Source: Planctomycetota bacterium (GTDB lineage Bacteria; Planctomycetota; GCA-002687715; DRQF01). Taken from it: a stretch of DNA of 6,942 nucleotides. How positions within the stretch are numbered: the stretch's first letter is position 1; each line of letters starts with the position of its first letter. The notes below the pieces were generated by a model, which saw only the letters and a program-made list of their open reading frames with translations, did no database searches and was not told where the DNA came from. Positions 1 through 5,297 of this stretch are shown in pieces. Both the position numbers and the translations under genes were made by a program. The stretch is taken from contig JAJRYU010000371.1 in NCBI GenBank assembly GCA_024275615.1, forward strand, positions 1 through 6,942. The letters are read 5' to 3'.

Positions 1-13
1 ACGGTCCGTCACC

Positions 14-20
14 AGAGGAG
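14..20 (+). promoter_or_regulatory. Ribosome binding site of the secretin-like gene
   Basis: AGAGGAG is a good Shine-Dalgarno sequence and lies 8 bases before the ATG at 29. It decides the start: the same frame is open back to the window edge, but only this ATG has both a ribosome binding site and a signal peptide directly after it. The other genes in this window have no comparably clear site. Confidence 0.7.
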
Positions 21-28
21 TTGCCCCC

Positions 29-1837
29 ATGCGTTCTTGTTTCTTGACCATATCCGCTTTGTTTTTTCTTGCAGTCCCTTCTTTTTGCCAATCTCAAAAC
101 CTTGAGTTACGGGTCTTTGACGTCGAAGGTTTTGCACGTTCGAGCGATGACGCCATGGTCGAACATTGGCAACTACCAATCAGAACGGCCTATCGTACCC
201 GAGAAGAAGAGCCAGCAGGGAACGATTCACAGGGCGATGACGTCTCGAGGGCTGATTTTCTCGTTCGCATGATTCGAGATTCCATTGGTCCAGAATCGTG
301 GGATCAAGGTGGTACTTTCATGCGTCTCAACGAGTCCGGAAGTCGGCTTATGATTCGGCAGAAACCAGACGTGTTGAGCAAAATTGAGCGTTTTCTGAAG
401 ACTCTTGCGACATCCAGGCGGCGCACGTTTCAAGTTGAAATCTTGGTTGTCAAAGCGAGGGTAGGGTCGCTCGCCAGTTTGGGCGCGAGCCGTTATGTCA
501 TCAATGGCAAGAAATTTGAGGCCTTGCGTGCTGGCAAGAATCAAGGCTCGGAGATTTTGAGCAGCGCAACCGGACATGCCATTGACGGTCAGCGAATCAG
601 AATTCGGTCTCTGGAGATCGCTCATCTCGTGGGCGCTCAGTCCGGACAGATTGCCCAATCAGCGACGAGAACGGAACCTAACGTCATCAAGGTGCCGCGA
701 GGCATGGACATATTTGTTCGTCCTTCTTCGTTGCCCAACGGTTCGGTCAATCTTCGGATACAAGGAACTCTGACGGATGATTTTTCCCTTGAGAACTTCG
801 AATCAGAATCTGCAGGAGTGGCGGCTATTCAGCTGCCCCGAATGCATGTTCGTAAATTCACGTCATCCGGAGTTGTTGCTGTCGGCGATGGACTTGTCGT
901 TGGCTGCGTCTCAAGCCAGGATGAAAATCCTAGGTTTATTGTTGTTCGGGTGACCGGCAAGGTGCTCGCGGCGCCGACATTGCCTAGCATTCGTGGTCTA
1001 ACGAAAGTCTACAACGCTGGTTTTCTCACCAGTCCGTATCTCGGGACACCAGCGATTGACTTGGGCTGGACGACGTCTGGTTCGCGACTCTTCGACAGTT
1101 GGAATAAAGATGATCCGATCTTCAGCTCCGACCGCAACTATTTCCTCCCAGAAACGGTTTACGATCTCATTCGACAATCAGTCACGCCAAGATTCTGGGA
1201 GGACAGCCTTTATTCGTTGGAGTTTCTTGGCAACCAACTGTGGGTAACTGCCGGTCCAGAGCAACACGCAGGAATTGCCAAATTACTTAACAGTCTCTCC
1301 CTGGCTCGGGGTACTCCCATGTCAATCGCTTCCTATTGTCTGGTGGCGAAGCGTTCCATCGTGGCGAACTTGCGAGCTCAGAACAAAACCGACTGGTTGC
1401 GAGAACTCCTGCGCCACCCTGCCACTCTTCGTCTTCATTCGACTGTCGGAGCCGGTGAAACCGGGAGCCGAATTGAGTGGTTGGATGGTGTTGAATTTGC
1501 CTATGTCGGAGGCGCAGAAGTTGACGTCGCTCAAGGCGCCGACATTGCTGTTCCCGTTGTCGAAGCCGGATTCTCCGGTTTCTATTTGCGTCTCGCGACA
1601 TGCCAAGAAGGGGAAGGATTCGGAGCAGATTTTCGTGTCCAACTTAACTATGAGCCCAATGGTTTGACCAAGCGTACAGAGTACAAGTCCGGGGATTTCG
1701 GTTTCTCGCTGCCCCTTAGCGATTGGCAACAGGCCTCCGGCCATGTCAGATTGAAGGGGGGGCGCTACACCTTGTTAGCGGAATTTGGACTCTCTGACGA
1801 AAATATCGCCCTCATCGTCACACGCTTTTTGCCCTGA
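29..1837 (+). CDS. Exported protein with two tandem secretin-like modules
   Basis: 602 residues. An N-terminal signal peptide (Arg2, then a hydrophobic core at about 5-17) probably ends near residues 20-22. Cys20 is not in a lipobox (PSFC), so this is unlikely to be a lipoprotein. The rest looks like two diverged copies of one module, about 24-320 and 321-602. Each has a small alpha/beta domain like the secretin N domains: IRDSIGPESW (82-91) against IRQSVTPRFW (381-390), then a strand, a proline and an amphipathic helix (107-126 and 404-423). A beta-rich part follows that resembles the secretin C domain: GMDIFVRP (225-232), then LPRMHVRKFTSS and VGDGLVVG (269-292), comparable to the 'G-x-L-x-V-x-P' and 'dG-x-x-x-x-x-G' patterns of GspD/PilQ proteins. 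The second copy is more degenerate. No known secretin has this doubled arrangement to my knowledge, and a working outer-membrane pore is doubtful. The role is unknown; a periplasmic or envelope scaffold is a guess. The reading frame is intact, and the gene is followed by 186 bases before the next one on the same strand. Confidence 0.85.
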   Translation: MRSCFLTISALFFLAVPSFCQSQNLELRVFDVEGFARSSDDAMVEHWQLPIRTAYRTREEEPAGNDSQGDDVSRADFLVRMIRDSIGPESWDQGGTFMRLNESGSRLMIRQKPDVLSKIERFLKTLATSRRRTFQVEILVVKARVGSLASLGASRYVINGKKFEALRAGKNQGSEILSSATGHAIDGQRIRIRSLEIAHLVGAQSGQIAQSATRTEPNVIKVPRGMDIFVRPSSLPNGSVNLRIQGTLTDDFSLENFESESAGVAAIQLPRMHVRKFTSSGVVAVGDGLVVGCVSSQDENPRFIVVRVTGKVLAAPTLPSIRGLTKVYNAGFLTSPYLGTPAIDLGWTTSGSRLFDSWNKDDPIFSSDRNYFLPETVYDLIRQSVTPRFWEDSLYSLEFLGNQLWVTAGPEQHAGIAKLLNSLSLARGTPMSIASYCLVAKRSIVANLRAQNKTDWLRELLRHPATLRLHSTVGAGETGSRIEWLDGVEFAYVGGAEVDVAQGADIAVPVVEAGFSGFYLRLATCQEGEGFGADFRVQLNYEPNGLTKRTEYKSGDFGFSLPLSDWQQASGHVRLKGGRYTLLAEFGLSDENIALIVTRFLP

Positions 1838-1839
1838 GC

Positions 1840-1874
1840 TTGACTTGACTTATCCTAACTTTCATCTGTACATC
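1840..1874 (+). promoter_or_regulatory. Weak candidate promoter before the beta-helix gene
   Basis: Two overlapping TTGACT hexamers (1840-1845 and 1845-1850) start 3 and 8 bases after the stop codon of the upstream gene. The second lies 18 bases before TACATC (1869-1874), a poor -10 element. This would leave a leader of about 140 bases or more. The -35 match is good but the -10 match is weak, and promoters in the suspected lineage are poorly defined, so this is a suggestion only. Confidence 0.2.
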
Positions 1875-1877
1875 GTG

Positions 1878-1946
1878 TCCGGAAAGCTGACACAAGGGGT
1901 GATTGTGCAGCGCCGGACCGTAGACGATTCTCCCGAAAGCTAACGC
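1878..1946 (+). repeat. Imperfect 16-base direct repeat in the intergenic region
   Basis: TCCGGAAAGCTGACAC (1878-1893) and TCCCGAAAGCTAACGC (1931-1946) match at 13 of 16 positions. They start 53 bases apart, close to five helical turns. Paired sites on one DNA face are typical of regulator binding, but two short similar words in 186 bases can also arise by chance. Nothing else in 1838-2023 looks like a gene or a terminator. Confidence 0.25.
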
Positions 1947-2023
1947 TCCCCCGGTTTTCTGGCTCTTTTAACGACAACGGAAATGAGGCATGATTCTTGC
2001 GGTGGCGAAATCACTACTGCTAG

Positions 2024-3946
2024 ATGATCATCGATGAACTCCCTATGGGGCCGAAGAGAATGTTGACACTCCGCGTATTCTTGCTGCTTTTCCTCCTTTC
2101 TGGTCTTTCAGTTTCCCAGGTCACCTATGTCGATGTCGCCGCAACGGGTGCGGGGACAGGAACTTCCTGGTCTGATGCCTTTACCAATCTGCAAACGGCA
2201 CTTGCTGCAACAGCTCAAGGTGATATCTGGGTGGCCCAAGGCAGCTATTTCGCGGGACCCAGGGGTCAAAGGTCAGCGACCTTTCAGTTGAAGAATGGCG
2301 TGGGACTCTACGGCGGGTTTGTGGCGGGAGAAACGTCTCTTGCCCAACGCGACGTTCCCGGGAACCCGACCTATCTCAGTGGTGACATCGATCAGAATGA
2401 CACATATGGCAGCGGCGCGAATTGGTGGCAGTTTGCTTGGTCTGGGTCCCTTGGCAACAGCTATCACATTGTGACTGGCACCGGCACGAATGCGACAGCC
2501 ATTCTTGATGGGTTTACCATCATTGCCGGCCGTGGTGACGGTCCCGTGTTGCCAGGCGGTGCTGGCTTGCTCGTCAACGTGGGCAGCCCCACGATCAAGA
2601 ATTGCACATTTCGCTACAATGCCGTTGGTTACGGTTCCGCGGCAAGGCTCATAGACTGCAACTCGGTCTTCGAGAATTGCGTGATCAAAGACGGCTACAC
2701 CTGTAACTGCGGCAGTGGTGGATGGGTAAGCGGTATCCTCATCACAGGGTCCTCAACCGTGACGTTTACTGACTGTGATTTCCTCAATCATTACTATGTC
2801 TCGTCCCAAGGACAGGGGAGGGGCGCAGCGCTGAACATAGGTTTCGGTTGCCAGTCGACTCTCACGCGATGCAAGTTCGTTGGCAACCAGACCGGGAATT
2901 TCTATCCGATTGGCGGTGGCACAGCTTACGGTGCAGGAGTTGTTGCAAATGGTTCCGTCGTCGCCGATCGTTGCGAATTTGTGGACAACTTTGCGCACGC
3001 AGGCGCAGGCCTAACCGCCTGGAGTGACGCGACGATTACGAATTGCCTGTTCGCCGGTAACCGCGCTGTGTCCCATCCGTCTGGTGCGGGTTTTAGTGAC
3101 GGCAACTACGGTGCCGGCTTGCTCACCTTGGGTTTTAGCAACACGAACACGATCGATGTCGTCAATTGCACGTTTGCCGACAATCAGTGCGACAAGGGGG
3201 CAGGGGCAGCCTTCTATGGGGCTAGTATGGCGACGATCAGAAATTGCATTTTCTTCGACAATTTTGGCTACCCGCCAGTTCCAGGGGAAGACATTGTGCC
3301 ACTTCTGAAGAAGCAGATCGTTGGGAATTACGACCTCGCCCATTGCTGCGTAGAGGGGCTTTTCGAGACTATTGTCGGAGAGGATCCACCGAATGCATCA
3401 AATTTTCCGGCGTGCTTCGATGATTCTCCGCTCTTTGTGAATCTCGCCAATGGAGATTTCCATGTCCAGCCGTCTTCCCCTTGCATCAGCGCTGGCGACA
3501 ACACGGCGTTGTCTCCAAGCTTGATATGGGATTTGGACGAAAATCCCCGTCTTGTCGGCGCCGTTGACTTGGGCCCCTATGAATTTGCCGGCACGGCTTT
3601 TCCTTCTTTGGTAAGTACAAATCTGGTCATGGGATCTTCCGCGACCTTCACTGTTCACAACGCGAATCCTGGTGAGTGGGTCTACTTTCTGTACAGCATT
3701 TCTGGTGTTGGTTCAGGACCTTGCTTTCCAGCCCCGATCAATCTGTGCTTGGATTTGAACGATCCAATCACCGTCGCTGCGGTCGTTCTCGCCGATATCA
3801 ATGGTACAGCCGTGCAAACGGCCGCCATCCCACTCGGCCTGCCAACAATCGATGTGTGGGCGCAGGCGTTGATGCTTCGGGGGCCAGGTCTCATCGACTC
3901 AGTCTTGACGGGAGTCACTCAGGACATTCTCCAGTTGCAGCCATAG
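2024..3946 (+). CDS. Secreted right-handed beta-helix protein with choice-of-anchor-Q-like region
   Basis: 640 residues from the ATG at 2024. The ATG at 2045 (Met8) gives a more typical signal peptide: MGPKRM, a hydrophobic core, then SVS before Gln32. No start has a clear ribosome binding site, so Met8 is a serious alternative. The mature protein opens with YVDVAATGAGTGTSWSDAF (35-53), then IWVAQGSY (68-75), GVGLYGGF (92-99) and LDGFTI (161-166), the usual entry of planctomycete-type pectate-lyase-like beta-helix proteins. Rungs of the form xCxF-x-x-N follow, with cysteines at 194, 219, 251, 283, 317, 341, 382 and 408. FVNLANGDFHVQPSSPC (471-487) to DLGPYEF (515-521) matches the end of a choice-of-anchor Q domain. 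A tail of about 115 residues (525-640) resembles the tail of the FG-GAP protein at 5283 and may direct sorting. Proteins of this kind are extracellular or cell-surface; a substrate or enzyme activity cannot be read from the sequence. I see no catalytic site of a known polysaccharide lyase. Confidence 0.88.
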   Translation: MIIDELPMGPKRMLTLRVFLLLFLLSGLSVSQVTYVDVAATGAGTGTSWSDAFTNLQTALAATAQGDIWVAQGSYFAGPRGQRSATFQLKNGVGLYGGFVAGETSLAQRDVPGNPTYLSGDIDQNDTYGSGANWWQFAWSGSLGNSYHIVTGTGTNATAILDGFTIIAGRGDGPVLPGGAGLLVNVGSPTIKNCTFRYNAVGYGSAARLIDCNSVFENCVIKDGYTCNCGSGGWVSGILITGSSTVTFTDCDFLNHYYVSSQGQGRGAALNIGFGCQSTLTRCKFVGNQTGNFYPIGGGTAYGAGVVANGSVVADRCEFVDNFAHAGAGLTAWSDATITNCLFAGNRAVSHPSGAGFSDGNYGAGLLTLGFSNTNTIDVVNCTFADNQCDKGAGAAFYGASMATIRNCIFFDNFGYPPVPGEDIVPLLKKQIVGNYDLAHCCVEGLFETIVGEDPPNASNFPACFDDSPLFVNLANGDFHVQPSSPCISAGDNTALSPSLIWDLDENPRLVGAVDLGPYEFAGTAFPSLVSTNLVMGSSATFTVHNANPGEWVYFLYSISGVGSGPCFPAPINLCLDLNDPITVAAVVLADINGTAVQTAAIPLGLPTIDVWAQALMLRGPGLIDSVLTGVTQDILQLQP

Positions 3947-4221
3947 AGAATTCGGAATTGAGCTGTTAATCGGTCGTACTCTAACCCGCATATTCACGAC
4001 CTTGCGGCCAAGGGCAGCAGCATAGCGCCCGACCTCATCGTCATTCGCCACTCACGACCGATGGTTGCTCACGGCTCATTCCTCGATGTCGAACACTCTG
4101 CAGCCATTGAACATTGACAGGGGATCGTCGATGAGTCGCGAAAAGAGCCTGCGGGATCGACTCCGAGCAGAGATGTGAATCCATGACCGCCGGTGACCAC
4201 AAGCTCATGAACAAGGGCGGG
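3947..4221. other. Convergent intergenic region
   Basis: 275 bases between the stop codons of the rightward beta-helix gene and the leftward nitrilase gene. I looked for a bidirectional terminator and found only short stems without a T run: CCTTG/CAAGG with a 4-base loop at 4000-4013, and GAGTCG/CGACTC with a 19-base loop at 4133-4163. Neither is convincing, so termination here may depend on Rho or on structures I cannot see. No gene is supported. Confidence 0.6.
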
Positions 4222-5163
4222 TTAGTCGTCTTCAAACTCAACAGTACGTTGGCGGCGACGATCGACAACAAGTTTGAGCACGTCAGGTCGGCCATAGTGG
4301 CCATGAGGATCAAAGTTCTGACGTTCAGCGCGGACACGTTGAGTGTCCAAATGAGCGCAGATCAGATCTTCATGGTCGACAAGCGCTGGCCGGAGCAATT
4401 TACCATCGGGGCCCACAATGACGGATCCACCACAGAGGATGATCTCGTCTTCTGAATTGACCATCGCCGATCGAAGAGGAGTTTCAACAGGAATGTCTGA
4501 AGCTCGTAGGAGTCCGCTTGATGACATGACATAGGACCGACCTTCGATCGCCATGAATGGAGTGATGTCGATCGTGTTCCGCAACTGGCCTGGCCAAAGA
4601 GCGACATGCAGATCTTCCCCCTGTCCTTGAAGAGCCGCCCGGGCCAATGGCATCCAGTTCTCCCAGCAATTGAGGGCTCCCAAGTGGAAGTCATCGACGG
4701 GGTGTACGACGAGGCCCGCACCGTCGCCAATGCCCCAAGCGAGGCGCTCCTCATAGGTCGGCATGAGCTTGCGATGAACGCTCAAAATCTCTGCAGAATC
4801 GCCAATGACTACGGCGGAACAATAGATGGTGTAACCGCTGCGATCTCGCGCCCGTTCAGCGATGCCAATGACCACAAACATGTTGTGGTCATTCGCGAGT
4901 TGGCAAATACCTTGAAGATCTCCCCCGGCTAAGTCGACGCTTTGATCGAGGTAAAGTGCGTGAATTTCTTTTTGCTGGTCATCATTGAACCGAGCTCCGC
5001 CTGTACGATCCAGCCAGATGGGATAGCCAGGAACGAGCGTTTCGGAAAATGCGACCAAACGACACTCGGCTTTGGCCGCCTTTTCGATCCATGAAGAGAC
5101 TTTTTCAAGCGTTCGTTGGCGGTCTAAAAACACCGGAGCGATTTGCGCAATGGCGACTTTCAT
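4222..5163 (-). CDS. Nitrilase (carbon-nitrogen hydrolase family)
   Basis: 313 residues, a normal full length for a bacterial nitrilase. These enzymes hydrolyse R-CN to a carboxylic acid and ammonia in the cytoplasm through a covalent thioimidate on cysteine, usually as large spiral homo-oligomers. The triad is visible: Glu41 in FSETLVPGYP, Lys132 in HRKLMPTYEER and Cys166 in LNCWENWMPLAR. Glu139 in the second motif is the usual extra active-site glutamate. WGIGDGAGL (143-151) and AIEGRSYV (205-212) are further family signatures, and GHYGRPDVL (288-296) is the C-terminal signature of true nitrilases. CWENWMP points to a genuine nitrilase and not to the amidase or carbamoylase branches (inferred from family knowledge). 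There is no signal peptide. The substrate (aliphatic, aryl or arylacetonitrile, or cyanide) cannot be told. The start gives MKVAIAQIAPVF, the standard first strand; no strong ribosome binding site precedes it. It lies 119 bases after the FG-GAP gene on the same strand, with no functional link evident. Confidence 0.95.
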   Translation of the reverse strand: MKVAIAQIAPVFLDRQRTLEKVSSWIEKAAKAECRLVAFSETLVPGYPIWLDRTGGARFNDDQQKEIHALYLDQSVDLAGGDLQGICQLANDHNMFVVIGIAERARDRSGYTIYCSAVVIGDSAEILSVHRKLMPTYEERLAWGIGDGAGLVVHPVDDFHLGALNCWENWMPLARAALQGQGEDLHVALWPGQLRNTIDITPFMAIEGRSYVMSSSGLLRASDIPVETPLRSAMVNSEDEIILCGGSVIVGPDGKLLRPALVDHEDLICAHLDTQRVRAERQNFDPHGHYGRPDVLKLVVDRRRQRTVEFEDD

Positions 5164-5247
5164 GGCGATTCAATCTCGGAGAGGTTTGTGGACGAGGAGA
5201 GTTTACCTCATTCTCGCGATCATGACCTCGCCACCTCAACTCGCCCT

Positions 5248-5277
5248 ATTAGTGTGCCCTCGTGGCGCGTTGAACAA
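5248..5277 (-). promoter_or_regulatory. Weak candidate promoter of the nitrilase gene
   Basis: On the minus strand, TTGTTC (5272-5277) and ACTAAT (5248-5253) are separated by 18 bases and would start a transcript roughly 75-80 bases before the nitrilase ATG. The -35 element matches the sigma-70 consensus at only three of six positions and the -10 at four. It is listed because the 119-base gap leaves room for an independent promoter, not because the match is good. Confidence 0.15.
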
Positions 5278-5297
5278 AGCGGTTAAGGAACCACGAG
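5259..5297 (-). other. Inverted repeat across the stop codon of the FG-GAP gene
   Basis: CTCGTGG (5259-5265) and CCACGAG (5291-5297) form a perfect 7-base inverted repeat with a 25-base loop that contains the stop codon of the FG-GAP gene (5283-5285). No T run follows in the direction of transcription, so it is not a classical intrinsic terminator. It could stabilise the 3' end of the message or be chance. Confidence 0.25.

Noticed and set aside
74..88. Lipoprotein signal at Cys20 of the secretin-like protein.
   Set aside because: The residues before the cysteine (Pro-Ser-Phe) do not fit a lipobox, in which a small residue precedes the cysteine.
227..658. A 143-codon open frame on the minus strand.
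   Set aside because: It is antisense to the secretin-like gene, whose frame has a signal peptide and recognisable modules; the antisense product has no domain or signal.
1322..1744. A 140-codon open frame on the minus strand.
   Set aside because: It is antisense to the second secretin-like module and has no recognisable features.
4000..4013. CCTTG/CAAGG stem as a terminator between the convergent genes.
   Set aside because: The stem has only five pairs and no T run on either strand.
4075..4221. About 48 open codons directly after the nitrilase stop in the same frame (PALVHELVVTGGHG and onward), suggesting a stop-codon mutation or readthrough.
   Set aside because: The nitrilase already has its normal length and C-terminal signature, and the extension has no recognisable domain; a short open frame after a stop is expected by chance.
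4041..4337. A 98-codon minus-strand open frame overlapping the nitrilase 3' end.
   Set aside because: It overlaps the nitrilase by about 115 bases in another frame and has no signal, motif or ribosome binding site.
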